A stretch of 34,561 nucleotides of DNA from Candidatus Sifarchaeum marinoarchaea (GTDB lineage Archaea; Asgardarchaeota; Sifarchaeia; Borrarchaeales; Borrarchaeaceae). A program made the translations under genes and the position numbers. Location: positions 1 through 34,561 of the forward strand of contig JAECRW010000003.1 in the NCBI GenBank assembly GCA_016294985.1, given 5' to 3'. The notes under the pieces are model-generated. The model worked only from the letters and a program-made list of their open reading frames with translations. It was not told the origin of the DNA and did not search any database. This document shows positions 8,933 through 15,287 of the stretch, one piece after another. Within the stretch, counting starts at the first letter, position 1, and each line of letters opens with the position of its first letter.

Positions 8933-9241
8933 ATGGTACAGCGAGCACGTATCAGACTGTTAGGTAAAGACACAACAGAACTGCAGAATGTTTGTAATCA
9001 ACTCAAAGAAATCGCTCAGAAGACCGGCGCGCGATTTAATGGACCTATTCCACTGCCAACGAAAAAGATAAAGATTCCTGTAAGGAAAACTCCTTGTGGC
9101 GAAGGTACGCCAACATGGGAACAGTGGCAAATGAGGGTTCATAAACGGATCGTTATACTCGATGCGAATGAAAGGACAATGTCACAAATTATGAGGATTA
9201 GGGTGCCAGATTCAATCTATATCGAAATAGAACTTGTGTAA
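8933..9241 (+). CDS. rps10: Ribosomal protein S10 (uS10)
   Basis: This is a small-subunit head protein. It has 102 residues, normal for archaea. The family blocks ARIRLLGKDTTELQNVCNQL, GPIPLPTKKIKIPVRKTPCGEG and the basic MRVHKRIVILDAN are all present. The ATG at 8933 follows AGAGGCAAGAAG. It is the last gene of the operon: after its stop there is a T-rich stretch (TATTTTGTTTTTT, about 9258-9270), which would serve as an archaeal terminator, and the next genes lie on the opposite strand. Confidence 0.96.
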   Translation: MVQRARIRLLGKDTTELQNVCNQLKEIAQKTGARFNGPIPLPTKKIKIPVRKTPCGEGTPTWEQWQMRVHKRIVILDANERTMSQIMRIRVPDSIYIEIELV

Positions 9242-9373
9242 TTAATTCTTACTTTCGTATTTTGTTTTTTAAGCATTATTTGCCAATTTTGCCTCATATT
9301 AACTTTTGAAAATCTCAAATCGGAAATGTTAATTTTATTTGAAGAGTCAATGCTAACAAAATCAGAATAAAAA
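9242..9373. terminator. T-rich convergent terminator region
   Basis: This intergenic stretch holds T-runs on both strands: TATTTTGTTTTTT near 9258-9270 for the ribosomal operon, and TTTTTATTCTGATTTTG read on the minus strand just past the tRNA 3' end. Poly-T is the main archaeal termination signal. No gene was seen in it. Confidence 0.45.
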
Positions 9374-9390
9374 TGGTGGGTCCGGCGGGA

Positions 9391-9418
9391 TTTTCATTCT
9401 TGAGGGAGCTCTGAGAAT
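9391..9418 (-). other. tRNA intron 3 (T-loop, position 59/60)
   Basis: This is a 28-nt insert in the T loop. The BHB has outer helix GCGGG/CCCGC, central 4-bp helix TTCA/TGAA, bulges AAA and AAT, and inner helix TTCT/AGAA. Cutting between bulge nucleotides 2 and 3 restores the perfect T loop TTCAAAT. Confidence 0.85.
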
Positions 9419-9431
9419 TTTGAACCCGCGA

Positions 9432-9463
9432 ATCGAAGTTCCCCTCCTTATTGAAGTGGAACT
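9432..9463 (-). other. tRNA intron 2 (variable loop, position 46/47)
   Basis: This is a 32-nt insert in the variable loop. The central helix is CGGA/TTCG (one G-U pair), the bulges are AAA and ATT, and the inner helix is GTTCC/GGAAC. Removal leaves a normal 5-nt variable loop AAATC. The outer helix is weak, so this would be a relaxed BHB. Confidence 0.78.
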
Positions 9464-9480
9464 TTTCCGGCTCCGCAGGC

Positions 9481-9508
9481 ATACGCCTTAGACTAGTTTT
9501 ATCTAAGT
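9481..9508 (-). other. tRNA intron 1 (anticodon stem, position 29/30)
   Basis: This is a 28-nt insert within the 5' strand of the anticodon stem. The central helix is GCGC/GCGT (one G-U pair), the bulges are CGA and ATG, and the inner helix is CTTAGA/TCTAAG. Cutting CG|A and AT|G restores the perfectly paired stem CCGGC/GCCGG. Confidence 0.85.
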
Positions 9509-9567
9509 CGGCGCCCGATCCAGGCTAGACTACGGACCCGTGTAATTTGCAATATGTTTTTGTTGGG

Positions 9568-9586
9568 TGCGCATATAAGTCTTTCA
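9568..9586 (-). promoter_or_regulatory. Promoter of the tRNA-Arg gene
   Basis: On the minus strand, GAAAGA followed by CTTATATG looks like a BRE plus TATA box, centred about 36 nt before the first tRNA nucleotide. This fits an archaeal tRNA promoter with a short leader, separate from the upstream corrinoid-protein gene. Confidence 0.55.
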
Positions 9587-9598
9587 GTTATGATTTCA

Positions 9599-10240
9599 TT
9601 AAAGGAGTGCCTTACACTTTTCAACACCTTGCGTGGCATCGACAGCGTAGCCATCTACTCCTACTTCTTTAGCAAAATCTTCTGTTACAGCAGCACCTCC
9701 GATTATCACCTTTACCTGATCTCTGAGCCCCTCTTTTTCTAATTCTTCAACAACACTCTTAATTTGATCTACTGTGGACGTTAAAAGAGACGACATAGCC
9801 AAAATATCTGCTTTCGTTTCTTTGAGGGTTTCAATAAATTTAGATGCAGGTACATCAACGCCCAGGTCAATAACTTCGAATCCTGCTACCTTTAATAGAG
9901 AGATCATGATGTTTTTTCCTATGTCGTGAATATCGTCTTTGACTGTGCCAAACAAAATTTTACCGTGTGCCTTAGGCGTTTCACCTTCTGCAAGATACGG
10001 TTTGAGGACTTCTATATTCTGGCTCATAATCTCTCCCGCTATCAACAACTCAGTAACAAAGTAGACTCTTTCTTCATACAATCTCCCCACTTCCGCCATG
10101 CCTTCTGTCATACAATTAATAATTTCCAGTGGATCCATTGATTTAAGTGCATCTTCGACAATTATTTTGGCAGGCTCGGGATCTACATCAATGATCGCTT
10201 GTTTTACTTTTTCACATAATTCGGGATTTGCCTTTTCCAT
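9599..10240 (-). CDS. Corrinoid (B12-binding) methyl-carrier protein, MtbC/MtaC/MttC type
   Basis: This small carrier protein's bound cobamide shuttles a methyl group between two methyltransferases. It has 213 residues in two domains: a helical cap (about 1-90) and a Rossmann-like B12 domain. The cobalt-ligand motif D-x-H-x-x-G is at residues 103-108 (His105), and the downstream SSLL and GG (IIGGAAV) elements of the nucleotide-loop pocket are present. The ATG has GGAGG 7 nt upstream. It lies 17 nt after the MtaA/MtbA-like gene in one operon, so that protein is the natural partner. The methyl donor cannot be read from the sequence. Confidence in the family is high; in any substrate it is none. 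Confidence 0.93.
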   Translation of the reverse strand: MEKANPELCEKVKQAIIDVDPEPAKIIVEDALKSMDPLEIINCMTEGMAEVGRLYEERVYFVTELLIAGEIMSQNIEVLKPYLAEGETPKAHGKILFGTVKDDIHDIGKNIMISLLKVAGFEVIDLGVDVPASKFIETLKETKADILAMSSLLTSTVDQIKSVVEELEKEGLRDQVKVIIGGAAVTEDFAKEVGVDGYAVDATQGVEKCKALL

Positions 10241-10257
10241 TAATTGTCCTCCTAAGC

Positions 10258-11298
10258 TTACTCTTTTGAATACTGTCGAGCCACTTCTGTTATAGCTTTC
10301 AAATTCTCATTTTTTACTCTAGTTGGAATCGCACATTCGGGAGCAAGAATCTCAACACCAGCTTTAGCAGCATAAAGCGCTTCTTTTTTTACTTCTTCAG
10401 GGCTTTTGTATAGCAGAGTTTCGGGATTGTTAATATTTCCCATAAGTGAAATCTTATTTCCTACAATCTTTTTTGCTTCAACTGCATCTACTTTAGAGTC
10501 AAAATGAAAACAATCAAATCCGGCTTGTGCAATGTATGCCAGGCGATCTGTCGTATTACCACAGATATGTAGGACGATAGGAGCTCCAATACGTTTAGTG
10601 ACATCTTGATGGACTTCCAATAAAAACTTACGATACGTTTCAGCGCTCACTAGATCTCCTGTCGCATGGTCTGCCAGCATTATTACGTCTGCCCCCGCAT
10701 CTACTTGTGCCTTTCCAAATTCAACTGTTAACTCTTTTAGAACCTCCATGAAGCCGTGTAATCGCTCTGGGTTTAGACGCACTGACATCAGAATATTTTT
10801 AGTGTCTGCGACGTGATACGAGAGTGTCCAGGGTCCCATGACTTTGCCAACAATCGCAACTCTGTCGCCATATTCATGATGTAGGATGTTAATTGCATCG
10901 AGCAAGGCTCTTGGTGCCGTTCTTTCGAGGAAATCATCGGGGATGGTCACTTGATCAGGTTCTTCCCAGAATTTGATGTTTTTGCCGTCCGGCATGCGAT
11001 CTGTGTCCCCCCAATCCATTTCTCCTGGAAGTGGATCGCCATTTTCTATGAATGCAGCGCCTTCAACCCATACGGAAAAGTACGGTAGAATGCAGTCGTA
11101 ATCAAGCATGGTATGCGCAGTGGCGGCTAATTTTGCCATCTTTTCTGCATCATAGTGTGCCTCAGGGAAGTATGTTCCACTTGCATCCATACATTCTACA
11201 GTTACTACACTGGTTACTGAGCCGACTGGTAACCTATCAACTCTTCCGCCAAACAATCCGGATAAAAATCGCCTTTTAGGTGTCATCCATTCGCTCAT
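10258..11298 (-). CDS. MtaA/MtbA-like methylcobamide methyltransferase (UroD fold, zinc site present)
   Basis: This is a member of the uroporphyrinogen-decarboxylase-fold methyltransferases that move a methyl group from a methylcobamide protein to a thiol or other acceptor. It has 346 residues. The zinc ligands of MtaA/MtbA/CmuA are in place: His244-x-Cys246 in IVLHICGNT and Cys322 in APECAIP. HADHATGD-like acidic residues around 210 and GPWTLS around 155 also fit. It is the first gene of a minus-strand pair with a corrinoid protein. In methanogens such proteins methylate coenzyme M; with no mcr genes in the window the acceptor here is open (a pterin or CoM are both possible). The ATG follows a weak GAGGG. 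Confidence 0.88.
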   Translation of the reverse strand: MSEWMTPKRRFLSGLFGGRVDRLPVGSVTSVVTVECMDASGTYFPEAHYDAEKMAKLAATAHTMLDYDCILPYFSVWVEGAAFIENGDPLPGEMDWGDTDRMPDGKNIKFWEEPDQVTIPDDFLERTAPRALLDAINILHHEYGDRVAIVGKVMGPWTLSYHVADTKNILMSVRLNPERLHGFMEVLKELTVEFGKAQVDAGADVIMLADHATGDLVSAETYRKFLLEVHQDVTKRIGAPIVLHICGNTTDRLAYIAQAGFDCFHFDSKVDAVEAKKIVGNKISLMGNINNPETLLYKSPEEVKKEALYAAKAGVEILAPECAIPTRVKNENLKAITEVARQYSKE

Positions 11299-11368
11299 TT
11301 TATGTCCCTCTTAGATCATTAAAGGAAATAATCGAGTTAAGAAGAGAAATCATTATTTGGATGAATAA

Positions 11369-11400
11369 AGAGATATTATCTCTGTGCTTTTTTAAAATTA
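11369..11400 (+). promoter_or_regulatory. Perfect dyad and TATA box between divergent methyltransferase operons
   Basis: AGAGAT-ATT-ATCTCT (11369-11383) is a perfect 6+6 dyad directly before a TATA-like TTTTAAAATTA (11389-11400), about 50-60 nt upstream of the second corrinoid-protein gene. The region also lies upstream of the divergent MtaA-like gene. It is a likely operator controlling one or both operons; the function is inferred. Confidence 0.5.
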
Positions 11401-11451
11401 TACTGAAGATACATTTCAGAATGATTTTCATAACACCGCTGAGGGAAAAAT

Positions 11452-12096
11452 ATGGAGACAACTATTTTAGACAACATTGCAAACTCGTTAGGGAATCTTG
11501 AAAATGGTGAAAAGCTTACAGAACTCTTGAGGAAAGCTCTCGAAAGTGAAATATCCATGGCGGATATTATCGAAAAAGGGCTACGAAAAGGATTGGAGAC
11601 TATCGGCAACAAATATGAAGGCGGGGAGTATTTTCTTTCCGAACTTCTATATGGTTCCGACCTTACTAATGCTGTTTTTGAAATATTAAAACCGTATTTG
11701 CAACAGCTTGAAGCAGATGTGAAAGGCATAATCGTTACTGGGACAGTAAGAGGAGATATGCATGATATCGGAAAGAACGTTTTCAAAATGTTTGCAGAGG
11801 CATCTGGTTTCAAGGTAGTTGATCTCGGTGTAGATGTAGATCCTGAATTATTCATCAACGCTGTTGAAGAGAATAAAGCAGAAATACTCGGATTATCTGC
11901 CTTACTGACTACAACTATTTCTGAGATGAAAATCGTGTTAGAAAAACTAAACTCAGCGGGAATAAGGAATAGAGTTCGGGTGATACTTGGGGGTAATGCT
12001 GTGTCAGAAGAATTTGCTGAAGAGATTGGCGCTGATGCCGCAGTTTTAGATGCCGTGCAAGGAGTACAACTTTGTAAGGAGTGGATGGGAGAATGA
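11452..12096 (+). CDS. Second corrinoid (B12-binding) methyl-carrier protein
   Basis: This 214-residue protein has the same architecture as the corrinoid protein encoded at 9599-10240: a helical cap, then a B12-binding domain with D-x-H-x-x-G at residues 102-107 (His104), followed by SALLTTT and LGGNAV. The two paralogues are clearly related but far from identical, so each probably serves a different methyltransferase. The ATG at 11452 follows GAGGG. The stop overlaps the start of the next gene (ATGA), which marks the UroD-fold protein as its direct partner. Confidence 0.93.
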   Translation: METTILDNIANSLGNLENGEKLTELLRKALESEISMADIIEKGLRKGLETIGNKYEGGEYFLSELLYGSDLTNAVFEILKPYLQQLEADVKGIIVTGTVRGDMHDIGKNVFKMFAEASGFKVVDLGVDVDPELFINAVEENKAEILGLSALLTTTISEMKIVLEKLNSAGIRNRVRVILGGNAVSEEFAEEIGADAAVLDAVQGVQLCKEWMGE

Positions 12097-13268
12097 GTAC
12101 AAATAGAGAGCGGTTTAAACAAGTAATCCATCATAAGAAACCAGATGTTCTTCCGTGGATCGAGATAATCTTCGAGGAGACCCTTATGAGGTGGTTTAGG
12201 GAAGGGCTTCCTGCGGATGAAGTTACAGTCATAGGGTACGAGATTGGTCGCGGCGGGACTTTTTTTACAAACTGGCCAATCTTTAAAGGTTTTGGTAAAA
12301 TTTACGACCGTTTCGGCTGCCAGTCTTTCTTCGGTTGTATGCTACTCATAGATGTTGGACCAGTTCCAAGATTTAAACAAAGAAAAATTGGTGAAACTGA
12401 GAAGCATGCTGACTATCTAACCGAAACTGGTGCTATTGTAAGACGACCGAAGAGGGCTGATTTTGAGTTTTATGCTATGCCACAGTTCATTGAATTCCCT
12501 GTAAAAGATAAAAAAACTTGGGAAGAATATAAGAAGCGTTTAAACCCAGAAGACCCTCGAAGGTATCCTAAAGACTGGGAAACAGAAGGCTATATTGATC
12601 TCTTTGAATCTTATCATAAGGGGCCTACCTTGCTCAGGTTTAACGGGTTTTACGGTTTTGGCGCAGAGTTAATGAGTATTCCTAGATTTGTTACAGCCTT
12701 TTACAAAGATCCAGAATTAATACATGAAATGCTTGAGCACTGGGAATATTTTACAATCGAAACAATCAGGGAAGCTGTCGAGACCCTGAAAGATAGAATT
12801 GATGTAATTTATTGGTGGGAGGATTTAGCAGAGAGACACGGTCCTTGCATCTCACCAAAGCTTTTTAGAGAATTCTTCCTGCCGCACTATAAGCGTGTTA
12901 CAGGATTTCTAAAAAAGAACGGAATCGATCGGATAATGTTCGATAGTGACGGAAATCTCAATCCACTACTCGATGAAATCATTGAGGCGGGAAGTACTGG
13001 CCTCTGGCCGCTAGAAGTTAATGCAGGCATGGATGCGCTCGAAATTAAGCAAAAATATGGCGATAAATTATTTCTAATTGGAAATCTCGACAAAAGGGAA
13101 CTTGCCAAAGGCGGAGAGGCTATGAGAAAAGAAGTTGATTCCAAAGTCCCGATATTAAAAGAAATGGGTGGATATATACCTAGTGCGGATCACGTAATTC
13201 ATGTGGAATTTTCTCTTGAGCACTTCAGAGAATACAGCGAATATATGAAGAAATCTTGTATAATATAG
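12093..13268 (+). CDS. UroD-fold protein, probable methyltransferase, lacking the MtaA zinc ligands
   Basis: This uroporphyrinogen-decarboxylase-family protein has 391 residues from the ATG at 12093, which overlaps the previous stop and is preferred to a GTG 12 nt upstream. The region where MtaA/MtbA have His-x-Cys instead reads MFDSDGN (about residues 282-288), and no late Cys ligand is seen. It instead shows the DSDGN ... LWPLEVNAGMD ... GNLDKRELAKGG pattern of a different UroD-like branch often found beside corrinoid proteins. A charged pocket motif WWEDLA is near residue 242. Coupled to a corrinoid protein, it could be a substrate-specific demethylase that loads the carrier. Haem synthesis is unlikely in this context. 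The exact reaction is unknown. Confidence 0.8.
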   Translation: MSTNRERFKQVIHHKKPDVLPWIEIIFEETLMRWFREGLPADEVTVIGYEIGRGGTFFTNWPIFKGFGKIYDRFGCQSFFGCMLLIDVGPVPRFKQRKIGETEKHADYLTETGAIVRRPKRADFEFYAMPQFIEFPVKDKKTWEEYKKRLNPEDPRRYPKDWETEGYIDLFESYHKGPTLLRFNGFYGFGAELMSIPRFVTAFYKDPELIHEMLEHWEYFTIETIREAVETLKDRIDVIYWWEDLAERHGPCISPKLFREFFLPHYKRVTGFLKKNGIDRIMFDSDGNLNPLLDEIIEAGSTGLWPLEVNAGMDALEIKQKYGDKLFLIGNLDKRELAKGGEAMRKEVDSKVPILKEMGGYIPSADHVIHVEFSLEHFREYSEYMKKSCII

Positions 13269-13303
13269 TCTTCTATTTATAAATAAAACGCGCCCGCAAA
13301 ATA

Positions 13304-13383
13304 CTTTGAATACTGTTCAAAGCAAAAGAATTCACACTTCAAACTATTTATGCAGGTACTATTATACACTGTTGTACTATTAT
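13304..13383 (+). promoter_or_regulatory. Inverted and direct repeats upstream of the V4R/ATC-hydrolase-like gene
   Basis: The short gap holds an inverted repeat CTTTGAA-TACTG-TTCAAAG (13304-13322) and a 10-bp direct repeat GTACTATTAT (13356-13365 and 13374-13383, 18 bp apart). The latter is within 45 nt of the next gene's start, where promoter and regulator sites are expected. The role is inferred. Confidence 0.4.
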
Positions 13384-13424
13384 TTTGCTAAATAACCATT
13401 CAGCTTAAGGGAGAGGATGAGACT

Positions 13425-13901
13425 ATGGCTGAGAAAGTGACACTACCTTGTGAATTTAAATACGATTATGCTATGAGAGGATATGTTAACACGCTCAGAG
13501 CATGGTTATATGTGACCCGAGAGGAATATGGTGCAGCTACAGCGCTCAAACTTTATGAAAAGGTCTGCAAAATTGATGATAGAGCAAAGGGGCTTACAAA
13601 TACAATTCTAAAAATCTTCAAACTGGAGGGAAACGATGTTGAGACAATAGGGCAGTGGTTTGACATCTGGTTCGAACTGTGTGGGATGGAATATACTTGG
13701 CTTGAGCTGTCAAAAACAAGAGCTACAGCCAAAATAACTAAGTGTGTGTGGAAAACAGGGTACAAAGATCTCAGCGGTTGGTGTTCAATCTGGCTCAATA
13801 TTATTGGTGAGACCATAAATCCAAAGGCAACTTTTGAACAACCTAAAAGAATGTGTGCCGGGGATCCCTATTGTGAGTTGGTATTCAAAATAGAAGAGTG
13901 A
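13425..13901 (+). CDS. ATC-hydrolase/V4R-like small protein
   Basis: This 158-residue soluble protein resembles the family named after L-2-amino-thiazoline-4-carboxylic acid hydrolase and, at its C-terminus, V4R-type ligand-binding domains. The ending MCAGDPYCELVFKI is the typical Cys-x(6)-Cys signature. It is rich in Trp and Cys (WFDIWFELCGMEYTWLEL), which suggests a hydrophobic small-molecule pocket. The ATG follows GGGAGAGG. It stands 156 nt after the corrinoid/UroD pair on the same strand with its own repeats upstream. It may sense or process the methylated substrate. The family assignment is moderate, and the function is not known. Confidence 0.65.
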   Translation: MAEKVTLPCEFKYDYAMRGYVNTLRAWLYVTREEYGAATALKLYEKVCKIDDRAKGLTNTILKIFKLEGNDVETIGQWFDIWFELCGMEYTWLELSKTRATAKITKCVWKTGYKDLSGWCSIWLNIIGETINPKATFEQPKRMCAGDPYCELVFKIEE

Positions 13902-13974
13902 AGGGTAATTATTTTTACATTTAGCAGAAAACAATCTTCTCTAAGAAGGCAGGTCTTCAGCATGTAGCAGTATT

Positions 13975-14943
13975 TTAAAATGTATTTACTGCGTTTTGAG
14001 GGCGTTCATTTTTAATTACTCGAACCGCTTCCTTTGCAATCCCCATAGACACGTTGTAGATTGCCTGATCGGTTAAGAATGCAATGTGAGGAGTTACAAC
14101 TACGTTTTTCATACGAAGTAAAGGGTTTTCTGGATCAACAGGCTCGTCAACAAACACATCCATTGCAGCGCCTGCTATCTTTTTCTCCTGTAAAACTCTG
14201 ATGAGTGCTTTTTCATCTATTACTGCACCTCTTGCTGCATTAACCAAATATGCTGTTTCTTTCATCATTTCGAGTTCTTTTGCACCAATATAATGCTTTG
14301 TTGCAGGAATTAATGGAACATGAAGTGTTATAAAGTCGCTTTCTCTAAGAAGCGTCTCTTTGTTCACATATTGGACTGCTAATTCTTTTTCTAGGTTCTC
14401 AAATCTTATGACATCATGGTATAATACTTTCATCCCAAAGCCGTTTGCTATTTCAGCTACAATTCTTCCAATATTTCCAAGTCCGAAGATTCCAAGTTTT
14501 TTTTCAAATAGCTCTAACCCTATAAAGTTCAGGGGTCTCCAATTTCCTTTTTTAGTGTCAAAATCTGCTTTTGAGATCTTTTTTGTTACGGCTAGCAAAA
14601 GGGCTATTGTTAATTCAGCAACTGACCGTGCATTTGCACCAGGTTGATTTATAACGAAGATTTTTCGTTCAGTAGCAGCCGCAACATCTATGTGATTAAC
14701 ACCGACACCATGAACTAAAATGCCTCTTAAATTTGGTGTCATATCCATGACCTTTGCTGTTATTGACACGGCGTCAGCAATCATGATCTTTATAGAATCT
14801 TTGTCAATGATCTCCTGCAATGCCGCCACAAGTTCTTCCTCGTTACGGGCAGTTCCTTGTTGAACACCAGTAATAGATTTCATAAGTGAAATGGCTTCTT
14901 CATCAAGTGCACATTCATCTACGATTAGTATTTCATTTTTCAT
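13975..14943 (-). CDS. NAD-dependent D-2-hydroxyacid dehydrogenase (phosphoglycerate dehydrogenase-like)
   Basis: This enzyme interconverts 2-oxoacids and D-2-hydroxyacids with NAD(H). It has 322 residues. The Rossmann motif G-L-G-N-I-G is at 154-159, and the catalytic triad of the family is seen as Arg238 (NAARGAVID), Glu267 (DEPVDPENP) and His286 (TPHIAF). There is no C-terminal ACT domain, so it is the short form; serA, glyoxylate/hydroxypyruvate reductase and D-lactate dehydrogenase-like roles are all possible. It is transcribed opposite to its neighbours. The ATG has only a weak upstream GGTG. Confidence 0.9.
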   Translation of the reverse strand: MKNEILIVDECALDEEAISLMKSITGVQQGTARNEEELVAALQEIIDKDSIKIMIADAVSITAKVMDMTPNLRGILVHGVGVNHIDVAAATERKIFVINQPGANARSVAELTIALLLAVTKKISKADFDTKKGNWRPLNFIGLELFEKKLGIFGLGNIGRIVAEIANGFGMKVLYHDVIRFENLEKELAVQYVNKETLLRESDFITLHVPLIPATKHYIGAKELEMMKETAYLVNAARGAVIDEKALIRVLQEKKIAGAAMDVFVDEPVDPENPLLRMKNVVVTPHIAFLTDQAIYNVSMGIAKEAVRVIKNERPQNAVNTF

Positions 14944-15287
14944 TTAATGCACCATTTTCGTCTTATGAGAGCATAGTTGCAAAAAAAGTATGCTGCTGCT
15001 CAAAAGCAGCAAAGATCAGCAAAAAATGTTCAATCATCTAGTTGATGAGACTATCAGAACCGTCACATTCTCGTCATCTAATAATAGTTTTAGTGGTACT
15101 TCCTTTATAAAAAACACGGAATAGTAGTTAAAGAAAAATCACAGGTGGTAGGAACAGTCCTGTTAACTTAAAAAAGGAAAAGAAATTTTTCATACTTGAT
15201 AATTTAAAAAGAGAAGTTATATACGAGACATAACAATTTGAAACAGATTTATTGGTTTTGACATCTAAAGATAATGGAGGAAGTCTA
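14944..15287. other. Intergenic region with a hairpin and a TATA-like box
   Basis: I see no gene in this 344-nt gap between divergent genes. It contains a 7-bp hairpin TGCTGCT-CAAA-AGCAGCA (14994-15011), close to the start of the hydroxyacid dehydrogenase on the other strand. It also contains GTTATATAC (15216-15224), a plausible TATA box for the M20 peptidase gene with a leader of about 40 nt. Confidence 0.4.

Larger units (their letters stand above)
9374..9539 (-). tRNA. tRNA-Arg (anticodon GCG) with three introns and encoded CCA
   Basis: Read on the minus strand, the gene starts with acceptor strand GGGTCCG and ends with CGGACCC followed by ACCA (discriminator A plus encoded CCA). Exons are 9539-9509, 9480-9464, 9431-9419 and 9390-9374. 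Joined, they give D-arm GTCT/GGGC, anticodon arm CCGGC-CTGCGGA-GCCGG (anticodon GCG, reading Arg CGC), variable loop AAATC, and T-arm GCGGG-TTCAAAT-CCCGC, 78 nt in all. The intervening 28, 32 and 28 nt each form a bulge-helix-bulge (BHB) whose cut between bulge nucleotides 2 and 3 gives exactly these joins. Intron sites are 29/30, 46/47 and 59/60, all non-canonical. The arrangement is worked out by hand; fit to the archaeal tRNA-Arg(GCG) consensus is very good. Confidence 0.9.

Noticed and set aside
9378..9539. Plus-strand reading of the GGGTCCG/CGGACCC pair as a tRNA
   Set aside because: That strand gives no T arm, no U8 and no CCA, while the minus strand gives a full tRNA-Arg.
12081..12092. 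GTG at 12081 as the start of the UroD-fold gene
   Set aside because: The ATG at 12093 overlaps the previous stop (ATGA) and has AAGGAG upstream, and the four extra residues show no family conservation.
11376..12134. Long open frame of 252 codons on the minus strand across the second corrinoid-protein gene
   Set aside because: It is the mirror of a clear B12-binding protein, is Ser/Pro/Ile-rich without motifs, and has no Shine-Dalgarno.
13356..13383. Two copies of GTACTATTAT as the start of a CRISPR-like array
   Set aside because: Only two 10-bp copies with an 8-bp spacer; this is promoter-scale repetition, not an array.
14994..15011. Hairpin TGCTGCT-CAAA-AGCAGCA as an intrinsic terminator
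   Set aside because: It lies between divergent genes, where no transcript should end, and no T-run follows on either strand.
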